A DNA stretch of 64,000 nucleotides from an uncultured Oscillospiraceae bacterium (lineage in GTDB: Bacteria > Bacillota > Clostridia > Oscillospirales > Oscillospiraceae), in NCBI GenBank assembly GCA_934512135.1, contig CAKSWT010000014.1, forward strand, positions 17,189 to 81,188, written 5' to 3'. Positions within the stretch are counted from its first letter, which is position 1. Each line of letters opens with the position of its first letter. The notes under the pieces are model-generated. The model had not been told where the DNA came from. It was given only the letters and a program-made list of their open reading frames with translations, and did no database searches. Made by a program: the position numbers and the translations under genes. This document shows positions 40,615 through 49,900 of this stretch, piece by piece.

Positions 40615-41331
40615 ATGAAAGAACCGCAGTATAAACGTGTGCTGCTGAAGATCAGCGGCGAGGTGCTGGCAGGCAACGGAAAGCGTGGCCTGGACTTTGA
40701 CGTGATCGGCAAGGTGTGCGACGTGGTAAAGCAGTGCACTCAGGCCGGTGTGGAAGTGGCCATCGTCGTGGGCGGAGGAAACTTCTGGCGCGGCATTAAG
40801 GACGGCGGAGATCGCATGCAGCGGGTTCGGGCCGACCATATGGGAATGCTGGCCACCACCATCAATGCCCTGGCTGTGGCCGACTGCCTGGAGCAGCGGG
40901 ATGTGGAAGTGCGGGTTCAGACTGCCATTGAGATGCGCGCCATTGCGGAGCCCTACATTCGTCAGAAGGCCTGCCGCCATCTGGAAAAGGGCAGAGTTGT
41001 GATTTTCGGCTGCGGTACCGGAAACCCCTATTTTTCCACGGATACCGGTGCAGCGCTTCGCGCGGCGGAGATCGACGCGGACGTGATTCTGCTGGCAAAG
41101 AATATTGACGGTGTATATGACAGCGACCCGGCGGTGAACCCCGACGCCAAGAAATACAGCGACATCACCTACTCGGAGGTACTGGCAAAGCAGCTCCAGG
41201 TGATGGATTCCACGGCCACCAGTCTCTGCATGGACAACAATATTCCCGTGTTTGTCTTTGCACTGAAGCAGCCGGAGAACATTCTCAAGGCCGCCATGGG
41301 TGAAAATATCGGAACCTATGTCCATGGCTGA
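40615..41331 (+). CDS. pyrH: UMP kinase
   Basis: 238 residues of the amino acid kinase fold. It phosphorylates UMP to UDP. Segments: LLKISGEVLAGNG, IVVGGGNFWRG, and the C-terminal DNNIPVFVF. The ATG at 40615 follows AAAGGAG; earlier in-frame codons would lie upstream of this site. First of the pyrH-frr-uppS-cdsA-dxr-rseP-ispG-polC block. Confidence 0.97.
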   Translation: MKEPQYKRVLLKISGEVLAGNGKRGLDFDVIGKVCDVVKQCTQAGVEVAIVVGGGNFWRGIKDGGDRMQRVRADHMGMLATTINALAVADCLEQRDVEVRVQTAIEMRAIAEPYIRQKACRHLEKGRVVIFGCGTGNPYFSTDTGAALRAAEIDADVILLAKNIDGVYDSDPAVNPDAKKYSDITYSEVLAKQLQVMDSTATSLCMDNNIPVFVFALKQPENILKAAMGENIGTYVHG

Positions 41332-41368
41332 TTAATTGTATTATCAAACATCGTAGGAGGCGTTTTTC

Positions 41369-41923
41369 ATGAAAGTAGATATGAGCCCTTATACCAGAAA
41401 AATGGATAAGACCATCGAGGTGCTGCTGAGCCAGTTTGCCGCTGTGCGGGCAGGACGTGCCAACGCTGCGGTGCTGGACCAGATCTCCGTGGAGTATTAC
41501 GGCGTGGACACCCCCATCAACCAGGTGGGCTCCATCACCTCTCCCGATCCCCGGACCCTGGTCATTGAGCCTTGGGACAAGAGCCTGCTGAAGCTCATTG
41601 AAAAGGCGATTCAGACCAGCGATCTGGGCATCAATCCCCAGAACGACGGGCGGATCATCCGACTGATCTTCCCCCAGCTCACAGAGGAGCGCCGGAAGGA
41701 CCTCACCAAGCAGGTTAAGAAATACGGCGAGGAGAGCAAGGTCGCCTTTCGGAACATTCGCCGGGAGGCCATGGACGCCATCAAGGCCATGAAGAAGAAG
41801 GCGGAGATCACCGAGGATGACCAGAAGGTGGCAGAGAAGGACCTTCAGAAGGTCACGGATGACTATGTCAAAAAGGTCGATGAGCACTGCGCCAAAAAGG
41901 AAAAGGAGCTCATGGAGCTGTAA
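41369..41923 (+). CDS. frr: Ribosome recycling factor
   Basis: 184 residues, normal length. It splits post-termination ribosomes with EF-G. The N-terminal helix (MDKTIEVLLSQFAAVRAGRA) and the PQLTEERRKDLTKQVKKYGEE segment are typical. GTAGGAGG precedes the ATG; it follows pyrH by 37 bp. Confidence 0.97.
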   Translation: MKVDMSPYTRKMDKTIEVLLSQFAAVRAGRANAAVLDQISVEYYGVDTPINQVGSITSPDPRTLVIEPWDKSLLKLIEKAIQTSDLGINPQNDGRIIRLIFPQLTEERRKDLTKQVKKYGEESKVAFRNIRREAMDAIKAMKKKAEITEDDQKVAEKDLQKVTDDYVKKVDEHCAKKEKELMEL

Positions 41924-41929
41924 TCATGC

Positions 41930-41957
41930 TTTGGGAAAGGGGAGACCCTTTCCCAAA
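41930..41957 (+). repeat. Intercistronic 12-bp palindrome between frr and uppS
   Basis: TTTGGGAAAGGG and CCCTTTCCCAAA (41930-41941, 41946-41957) around GAGA, starting 7 bp after the frr stop; a CTTTC run follows. It may be a weak terminator, a processing site or one copy of a dispersed palindrome. A further GGGAAAGGAA, similar to one arm, stands just before uppS and serves as its ribosome site region. Confidence 0.65.
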
Positions 41958-42004
41958 CTTTCACGGCCTCTTTCCAGAGAAGCGGCTCGTGGGAAAGGAA
42001 CGTC

Positions 42005-42733
42005 ATGGCGATACGAAAGAAGGAAGCGTCTTGTCTGCCGGTGCCGCAGCACATTGCAATCATTATGGACGGCAATGGCCGTTGGGCCAAAAAGCGGCTG
42101 CTGCCCCGGACGGCGGGGCATGGAGCCGGGGCGGAGACATTTCGGAAAATTGCGCTGTACTGCCGGAAGATCGGGGTAAAGTACCTGACGGTATATGCGT
42201 TTTCCACGGAGAACTGGAAACGGCCCCAGGAGGAGGTCTCCAAGATCATGTCCCTGATGCGGGATTATCTGCTGGAGGCCATCCGGGATATGCAGAAAAA
42301 CCATGTGAAGATTTGCTTTTTTGGGGATCTCTCTGCCCTGAGTCCGGAGCTCCAGGAGCTGGCCGCAGAGGCCAGCAAGGAGTCGGAGGTCTATACGGAT
42401 TCCCAGGTGAATATGTGCATCAACTATGGGAGCCGGGACGAAATTCTGCGGGCGGCCAAAATGTGGGCGGAGCACTGTGCGCAGACCGGGACGGATCCCC
42501 AAGAACTCACCGGAGAAACGTTTTCCTCTCTGCTGTATTCCGCAGACATTCCGGATCCGGAGCTGATTATTCGCCCCGGGGGAGAGCTGCGTATCTCCAA
42601 TTTCCTGCTGTGGCAGGCGGCCTACTCGGAGTTCTACTTTACCGATGTGCTCTGGCCGGACTTTTCAGAGGCGGAGCTGGACAAGGCCATTGAAGCCTAT
42701 CGGTCCAGGAACCGGCGGTTTGGAGGAATTTGA
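42005..42733 (+). CDS. uppS: Isoprenyl (undecaprenyl) diphosphate synthase
   Basis: 242 residues. It builds the C55 lipid carrier for wall synthesis. The family signature HIAIIMDGNGRWAK (about residues 17-30), FSTENWKRP, and the C-terminal LIIRPGGELRISNFLLWQ are all present. It lies 3 bp before cdsA. Confidence 0.96.
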   Translation: MAIRKKEASCLPVPQHIAIIMDGNGRWAKKRLLPRTAGHGAGAETFRKIALYCRKIGVKYLTVYAFSTENWKRPQEEVSKIMSLMRDYLLEAIRDMQKNHVKICFFGDLSALSPELQELAAEASKESEVYTDSQVNMCINYGSRDEILRAAKMWAEHCAQTGTDPQELTGETFSSLLYSADIPDPELIIRPGGELRISNFLLWQAAYSEFYFTDVLWPDFSEAELDKAIEAYRSRNRRFGGI

Positions 42734-42736
42734 TTC

Positions 42737-43549
42737 ATGAAGTCAAGACTGCTTGTGGCGGCGGTGGGTGTTCCGCTGCTGCTGGTGATTCTGTTGGTGT
42801 GCCCGAAAATCATTACGGTGCTGATGATTTCCCTGCTGTCATCCATTGGGGCCAGAGAGATGCTCTATACCACGGGGATTGTCCGGCAGACTCGTATGAT
42901 GCTCTACAGCATGGGTATGGCATTTCTGATGCCCCTGTGGAGCTATATCGGCTGCCCCATTCTTCCGGGGGCGGTGGCCGTGACGGTGTTTGGGCTGCTG
43001 CTGTTTCTGGAGGCTTTGGTCGCTTATCCGGATGTGAAATTTGAAAGCGTCACCGGCTGCCTCTTTGCCGGAATTGTGATTCCCGTATGTCTATCCAGTA
43101 TTGCCCGGATTCTGCTGATGGACACCGGGCGGCACCTGGTGCTGATTCCCATTATGATTCCCTTTATCGCAGATGCCGGGGCATATTTTGCCGGAAGATT
43201 TCTGGGAAAGCATAAAATGGCGCCGGTGCTCTCTCCCCACAAGACCATTGAGGGGGCAGTGGGGGGCGTTTTGTCCGGCATCCTGTCTATGGTGATCTAC
43301 GGACTGGTGATGCAGTTTGGGTTCCACCTGACCTATCACTATGGCTATGCTGTCCTGTATGGTCTGGTGGGGTCTCTGGTGTCCATTGTGGGAGATCTGT
43401 CCTTTTCCATGATTAAGCGGGAGACGGGAATCAAGGACTACGGCACGCTGTTCCGGGCCCATGGTGGCGTTCTGGATCGGTTTGACAGTGTAATATTTGC
43501 GGCCCCGGTGGTGGAGCTTCTGATGCTTCTGCTGCCTGTGCTGGCGTAA
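42737..43549 (+). CDS. cdsA: Phosphatidate cytidylyltransferase
   Basis: 270 residues with about eight membrane helices. It makes CDP-diacylglycerol for phospholipid synthesis. The signature near the C terminus, SMIKRETGIKDYGTLFRAHGGVLDRFDS, is present in its usual place (about 216-243). Follows uppS after 3 bp. Confidence 0.95.
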   Translation: MKSRLLVAAVGVPLLLVILLVCPKIITVLMISLLSSIGAREMLYTTGIVRQTRMMLYSMGMAFLMPLWSYIGCPILPGAVAVTVFGLLLFLEALVAYPDVKFESVTGCLFAGIVIPVCLSSIARILLMDTGRHLVLIPIMIPFIADAGAYFAGRFLGKHKMAPVLSPHKTIEGAVGGVLSGILSMVIYGLVMQFGFHLTYHYGYAVLYGLVGSLVSIVGDLSFSMIKRETGIKDYGTLFRAHGGVLDRFDSVIFAAPVVELLMLLLPVLA

Positions 43550-43603
43550 AAGCAGGGGCTGGAGGTAACTCCGGCCTCCTTTTGCAGAAAGCGTGGTATA
43601 ATC

Positions 43604-44749
43604 ATGAAAACCAAAGCTATATCTATTTTAGGAAGTACCGGCTCCATTGGCCGGCAGACCCTGTCTGTGGCGGAGCATCTGGGGGTTTCGGTCTGTGCGC
43701 TGACGGCCAACGAAAATGTGGATCGGATGGAGGAACAGGCCAGGGCCTTCCGGCCGCGGCTGTGCGTTATGGGCAGCGAGGCCGCCGGAGAGGCGCTGCG
43801 TCACCGGCTGAGGGATCTTCCCATTACCGTGAAATCCGGCATGGAGGGGCTGATCGAGGCGGCCACCATGCCCGAGGCGGACGTGGTAATCACAGCAGTG
43901 ATGGGGATGGTGGGACTGCGCCCCACCCTGGCTGCCCTGGAGGCAAAAAAACGGATCGGGCTGGCCAACAAGGAGACCCTGGTGTGCGCAGGAGAGCTGG
44001 TGATGGATGCGGCGGATCGCTGGGGTGCGGAAATCGTGCCGGTGGATTCTGAGCACAGCGCGATTTTCCAATGCCTGATGGGCTGCCGGGATCGGTCGGA
44101 GATCCGGAGATTGATCCTCACGGCCTCCGGAGGGCCGTTTTACGGCAAGAAATTTCAGGAGCTGGAGACAATCAAGAAGGAGGACGCCTTCCGGCATCCC
44201 ACCTGGACCATGGGGCCGAAGATTACCATTGACTCCGCCACCATGATGAACAAGGGCCTGGAGGTCATAGAGGCCATGCGGCTCTACCGTCTGCCGAAGG
44301 AGCAGGTGGATGTGGTGGTGCATCGGCAGAGCATTGTTCACTCCCTGGTGGAGTTCCGGGACGGAGCCATTTTGGCCCAGCTGGGGGTGCCGGATATGCG
44401 CATTCCCATTCAGCTGGCGCTGACCTATCCCAACCGGATGGAGGCCCCCTGCCAGCGGCTGGACCTGCTCTCCTGCGGGGATCTGAGCTTCCTGCCGCCG
44501 GATGATAAAAATTTCCCCTGCCTTGCCTATGCTGTGGAGGCGGCAGAGCGGGGGGGCACGGCCTGCGCCATTTTGAACGGCGCCAATGAGGCCGCGGTGG
44601 GGATGTTCCTGAAGGACGAAATCGGCTTCAACGATATTCCCCGACGGGTGCGGCACGCAATGGATGCGGTACCGGTAGTGGAGCATCCGTCCCTGGATGA
44701 TATTCTGTCGGCAGACCGGCAGGCTCGAGCCTGCGTGGGGAGAGGGTAA
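43604..44749 (+). CDS. dxr: 1-deoxy-D-xylulose-5-phosphate reductoisomerase
   Basis: 381 residues. It catalyses the first committed step of the MEP isoprenoid pathway with NADPH. The NADPH motif ISILGSTGSIGRQTL is at the start, LANKETLVCAG near residue 125, and the metal/substrate segments VDSEHSAIFQ, TASGGPF and MNKGLEVIEA follow. ispG lies two genes later, so the pathway is partly clustered. Confidence 0.97.
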   Translation: MKTKAISILGSTGSIGRQTLSVAEHLGVSVCALTANENVDRMEEQARAFRPRLCVMGSEAAGEALRHRLRDLPITVKSGMEGLIEAATMPEADVVITAVMGMVGLRPTLAALEAKKRIGLANKETLVCAGELVMDAADRWGAEIVPVDSEHSAIFQCLMGCRDRSEIRRLILTASGGPFYGKKFQELETIKKEDAFRHPTWTMGPKITIDSATMMNKGLEVIEAMRLYRLPKEQVDVVVHRQSIVHSLVEFRDGAILAQLGVPDMRIPIQLALTYPNRMEAPCQRLDLLSCGDLSFLPPDDKNFPCLAYAVEAAERGGTACAILNGANEAAVGMFLKDEIGFNDIPRRVRHAMDAVPVVEHPSLDDILSADRQARACVGRG

Positions 44750-44785
44750 AAGAGGAAGATACAATTCTTTCGATTGGAGTTTTCT

Positions 44786-45844
44786 ATGTATCTTGTGATT
44801 GCAATCCTAATGTTCAGTTTTCTGATCTTTATCCATGAGCTGGGCCATTTTATCACGGCCAAGTTGTTCGATGTGAAGGTCAATGAGTTTTCCATTTTTA
44901 TGGGTCCTCGTCTGCTCCACTGGGGCAGGGGAGAGACGGAGTATTCCCTGAGGCTGCTGCCCATTGGCGGGTACTGCGCCATGGAGGGGGAGGACGGCTC
45001 CAGCCAGGACCCCCGCTCCTTTACTGCCAAGGCGCCGTGGAAGCGGTGTATTATTCTGGCGGCAGGGGCCTTTATGAATTTCCTCACCGGCTTTGTCATT
45101 CTGGTGGTGCTGTATATGACGGCCACAGGCTTCCGGACGCTGGAGGTGACGGACTTTGTGGAGGGCTGCCCGCTGGAGGGAGAAAACGGCCTCCAGGTGG
45201 GAGACGTGCTGGAACAGATCGACGGCGACAACCTCTATATTTTCTCTGACTTCCTTATGCTCACAGAGCGGGCCGGAGAGGGCAACATGGAGGTGACGGT
45301 CCGTCGGGACGGCCAGCGTGTTACCCTGAATTTGGACATGACCAAAAGGGATTATACCGTAGACGGAAAGACACAGCATATCTACGGCCTGATTCTGGGA
45401 GGTGTGGCGGAGAAGAACGCCGGCTCCCTGCTGAAAAACGCCTGGCTCACCTCCATCGACTTTGCCAGAATGGTGAAAATGGGGCTGCTGGACCTGATCT
45501 CGGGCCGTGCGGGAATGAAGGATATGTCCGGCCCTGTGGGAATTGTGGATACCATTCAGGAGACCGGGAAGAATTCCCCCACCCGGGCCGCAGGGGTGAT
45601 GAACGTGGTGTATTTCGGCGCGTTTATTGCCATTAACCTGGCATTTATGAATATGCTGCCCATTCCGGCGCTGGACGGGGGGCATATATTCCTGCTGCTG
45701 GTGACGTGGATCATAGAGTCCGTTACCAAGAAGAAAATCGACCCGAAATACGAGGCCTATATCCATGGCGCAGGGCTGGTGATCCTTCTGGGATTTATGC
45801 TGCTGGTGACCTTTCACGACATTGTGAAGCTGATTACGGGGTGA
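44786..45844 (+). CDS. rseP: RseP-type site-2 intramembrane metalloprotease
   Basis: 352 residues. The zinc motif HELGH (about residue 18) lies in the first membrane helix, a PDZ domain covers about 110-190, and NMLPIPALDGG (about 285) supplies the third zinc ligand. It cleaves membrane-bound anti-sigma factors or signal peptides. ATG 44786 is chosen because TTGGAG lies 6 bases upstream; that TTG is less likely the start. Confidence 0.94.
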   Translation: MYLVIAILMFSFLIFIHELGHFITAKLFDVKVNEFSIFMGPRLLHWGRGETEYSLRLLPIGGYCAMEGEDGSSQDPRSFTAKAPWKRCIILAAGAFMNFLTGFVILVVLYMTATGFRTLEVTDFVEGCPLEGENGLQVGDVLEQIDGDNLYIFSDFLMLTERAGEGNMEVTVRRDGQRVTLNLDMTKRDYTVDGKTQHIYGLILGGVAEKNAGSLLKNAWLTSIDFARMVKMGLLDLISGRAGMKDMSGPVGIVDTIQETGKNSPTRAAGVMNVVYFGAFIAINLAFMNMLPIPALDGGHIFLLLVTWIIESVTKKKIDPKYEAYIHGAGLVILLGFMLLVTFHDIVKLITG

Positions 45845-45848
45845 TTGT

Positions 45849-46886
45849 ATGAAACGAAAGATTATGGTGGGCAATGTCCCGGTGGGCGGAGACGCACCGG
45901 TGAGCATTCAGTCCATGCTCAATACCAAGACCACAGACGTGGAGGGGAGCCTGACCCAGATCCGTGCCCTTCGGGCCGCCGGGTGTCAGATTGTCCGGCT
46001 GGCGATTCCGGATATGGACGCTGCCCGAGGCTTTGCGGAGATTGCCAAGGCGTCCCCGCTGCCGCTGGTGGCGGACATCCATTTTGACTATCGTCTTGCC
46101 ATTGCGGCGGCGGAGGGCGGTGCAGCGAAAATCCGGATCAATCCCGGAAACATCGGCGGCCGAGACCGGGTCAAGGCGGTGGTGGATGTCTGCCGGGAAA
46201 AGCATATTCCCATTCGGATCGGTGTCAACGGCGGCTCTTTGGAGAAAGAAATTCTTGAAAAGTACGGCCATCCCACAGCGGAGGCCCTGGTGGAAAGCGC
46301 CCTGGGACATGTGCGCCTGTTGGAGGAGCAGGGGTTTGAGGACATCTGCATCTCCATGAAGTCCTCCTCAGTGCCGGTGACCATGGCGGCCTATCGCCTG
46401 ATGGATGGCAAGACGGATTATCCCCTGCATTTGGGAGTCACGGAGACGGGAACGGCCCATATGGGCCTGATCAAATCCGCCATGGGCATTGGCGGACTGC
46501 TGTGTATGGGCATCGGCAACACCATGCGGGTGAGCCTGACGGCAGACCCGGTGGAGGAGGTGGTGGCGGCCAAGGAGATTCTCCAGGCCGCGGGCCTTCG
46601 GAAGGATGCCCCGGAGCTGATTGCCTGCCCCACCTGCGGCCGTACCCAGATCGACCTGATCCGGCTGGCGGAGGAGGTGGAGCAGCGGCTGAAGGGCTGC
46701 ACAAAGCCTGTGACCGTGGCAGTGATGGGGTGCATTGTAAACGGGCCCGGAGAAGCCCGGGAGGCAGATGTAGGAATTGCCGGGGGAAAGGACTGCGGCG
46801 TTTTGTTTGCCAAGGGCAAGAAGCTCAAAACCCTGCCCTACGATCAGCTGGCGGACGCCCTGATGGAGTATATCGACACACTCTAA
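45849..46886 (+). CDS. ispG: 4-hydroxy-3-methylbut-2-en-1-yl diphosphate synthase (flavodoxin)
   Basis: 345 residues, the short bacterial form. It converts MEcPP to HMBPP in the MEP pathway. It starts with a TIM-barrel domain (PVSIQSMLNTKTTD). The C-terminal 4Fe-4S domain shows CPTCGRT and MGCIVNGPGEA. It follows rseP after 4 bp. Confidence 0.97.
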   Translation: MKRKIMVGNVPVGGDAPVSIQSMLNTKTTDVEGSLTQIRALRAAGCQIVRLAIPDMDAARGFAEIAKASPLPLVADIHFDYRLAIAAAEGGAAKIRINPGNIGGRDRVKAVVDVCREKHIPIRIGVNGGSLEKEILEKYGHPTAEALVESALGHVRLLEEQGFEDICISMKSSSVPVTMAAYRLMDGKTDYPLHLGVTETGTAHMGLIKSAMGIGGLLCMGIGNTMRVSLTADPVEEVVAAKEILQAAGLRKDAPELIACPTCGRTQIDLIRLAEEVEQRLKGCTKPVTVAVMGCIVNGPGEAREADVGIAGGKDCGVLFAKGKKLKTLPYDQLADALMEYIDTL

Positions 46887-46907
46887 GGACATAAAGCGAG
46901 GATTGTC

Positions 46908-49900
46908 ATGGATGAAAATACCGTACGGCTGCTGGACCTTTTCGGGGCCTATCAGCCGGAGGACCAGATCAAAGAGCTGCTGGACGACGTCAAGGTATTC
47001 GACGCGGAAATCAATATGGAGCGGCGGCAGGTGGCGGTGACGGTCCATCTGAAGGAGTATCTCCCTCTGGGAACGGTTCGGAAGATCGAGCAGGGGATTG
47101 CCGGGGCCTATGCCATCCGGCAGATGGAGCTGCGGACGGTCTATGAGCAGTCGGCGCTGCGCGCACTGTGTTATACAGACGTGGGGCTGTATCTCAGCGA
47201 AATGTTCGCCCCCAGTCTTTCGATTTTGGCAGGGTGTCAGTACGCCCTGGAGGGGGACACACTGACCATTACCTTAAAGGGCGTCGGCAAGGAGATGCTG
47301 GCGCCCTACCTGGGCAGGACGGAGCACTGGCTGTCCAATATGTTCGGGACCACCGTCAAGCTGGAGGTCCAGTCAGGAAGCACCGGTGATGCCGCAGCCC
47401 TGTTTGCCGCCACGGAACGGATGCGTATGAAGGCGGTGGAGGGATTTCCCCAGCAGGCGGCGGCTGCACCGGAGAAGCGCCGGGTGGCGGCCCCTGCCTC
47501 CAATCTGATCTATGGCAAACCAATTCGGGGCGACATCACGCCCATGCGGGATATTCAGATGGATTCCGGCCGGGTGGTGGTGGAGGGCGAGGTCTTTGCC
47601 ATCAACCACAGAGAGCTGACCAAGGCCAAGGCCTGGGTCATCAACTTCGACCTTACCGATCACAGCGGGGCGGTCCGGGTGAATCAGTACATGGAGAATG
47701 CCAAGGCCCAGCCGCTGCTGGAGGGAATCTCCAAGGGCATGTGGGTGAAGGTCCAGGGAAAAATAGCCTTTAGCCGGTTTGAAAACGACATCGTACTCCA
47801 GCCCTATGCCATTGAGGTGGGGAAGAAGCCGGAGCGTCAGGATACTGCCCAGGAAAAGCGAGTGGAGCTCCATCTTCATACCCGTATGTCCGCCATGGAT
47901 GCGCTGACCGACACCGCGGAGGTAGTGGGCCTGGCCACTAAATGGGGGCACAAGGCCATTGGCATCACCGACCACGGAGTGGCCCAGGCATTCCCGGACG
48001 CCATGAAGGCGGCCAAGGGGAAAATCAAGATTCTTTACGGCTGTGAGGGCTATTTTATCAACGATATTGACGCCAAGGTGGCGGTAAAGGGACAAGGGGA
48101 CGCGGATTTCCACGGGGAATATGTGGTCTTTGACCTGGAGACCACGGGCCTGAGCTATACCGACGACGCCATTACGGAAATCGGTGCGGCCATCTACTGC
48201 AACGGAAAGATGGAGCGGCAGTTTCAGACCTTTGTGGACCCGGAGCGCAGGCTCCCGCCGAAGATTGTCGAGCTCACCGGCATCACCGATGAAATGCTGA
48301 AGGGGGCACCGAAAATCTCCCAGGCCATACCGGAATTCTTGGAATTCTGCGGAGACCGGCCCTTGGTGGCCCACAATGCGGACTTTGACGTGAGCTTTGT
48401 GAAGGCAGCCTGCCAGAGACTGGGCCTGCCCTTTGCGCCGCTGTATCTGGATACCCTGGTGATGGCGGAGGGCCTGCTGCCGGGACTGAGCCGCCACAAG
48501 CTCAATATTGTGGCGGATACCCTGAGTCTGCCTGCCTTTAACCATCACCGTGCCGTGGATGATGCCATGACGGTGGGATATATGCTGGAGCGTTTTTTTG
48601 CCATGCTGGAGGAGAAGGGCATCACTCAGGTCTCTCAGATCAATGACGCCATGAGCGAGATGAAGGCCGGCAACAAGCTGGCCACCCTAAAAACGCGCCA
48701 CATTATTATCTATGCGAAAAACAACACCGGCCTTCGGAATCTCTATCGCCTGATCTCCTATGGCCACTTGAAGTATTATAAGCGCAACCCACGAATTCCC
48801 AAAAGCGAGCTGGTGGCCTGGCGAGAGGGGCTGATTATCGGCTCTGCCTGTGAGGCGGGAGAGCTGTTCCGGGCCATGGTGGAAAACCGAAGCTGGGATG
48901 AGCTGCTGCGCATCGCCTCCTTCTATGACTTCCTGGAGATTCAGCCCATCTGCAACAACCGCTTCCTCATTGCCAGTGGAGAGGCCAAGGACGATGAGGA
49001 CCTGAGAAATTACAACCGCACCATCGTTCGGCTGGGCGAGGAGCTGAACATCCCGGTGGTTGCCACCGGCGACGTTCATTTTCTCAATCCGGAGGACGAG
49101 ATCTTCCGGCACATTCTCCTGGCCACCAAGCAGTTTAAGGACGCGGACAAGGACCTTCCCATCTATTTCAAATCCACCGACGAAATGCTGGAGGAGTTCT
49201 CCTATCTCGGAGCGGAGAAATGCTATGAGGTGGTCATTAAAAATACAAATCTCATTGCGGATATGTGCGACGTGATCCGTCCGGTTCCTCATAACCTGTT
49301 TCCCCCTTCCATTGAAAACTCCGCCGGAAAGCTCAAGGATCTGGTCTATGGCAAGATGCATGAGCTCTATGGAGACAATCCGCCTAAGCTGGTGACGGAT
49401 CGAATCGAGACGGAGCTATCCGCCATTTTGGGGCGGCACTATGATGTGATTTATATGTCGGCCCAGATGCTGGTGGCCAACTCCCTGGAGCACGGCTATC
49501 TGGTGGGAAGCCGTGGCTCGGTGGGATCCTCTCTGGTGGCGTTTATGTCCGGCATCACAGAGGTCAACTCTCTGCCGGCTCATTATCGCTGCCCCAAGTG
49601 CAAGCACACGGATTTTGCCGCGGGAGAGGGCTACGGCTGCGGTGCGGATATGCCCGATGCCCATTGCCCGGTCTGCGGGGAGAAATATGCCAAGGACGGC
49701 TTTGACATTCCCTTTGAGACCTTTCTGGGCTTTGGCGGCGACAAGGTGCCGGATATTGACCTGAACTTCTCCGGAGAGTATCAGGCCAAGGCCCACGCCT
49801 ACTGCATCGAGATGTTCGGGTCCAGCCATGTGTTTCGGGCGGGAACCATTGGCACGGTGGCGGAGAAAACCGCCTATGGCTACGCCATGAAATACCTTCA

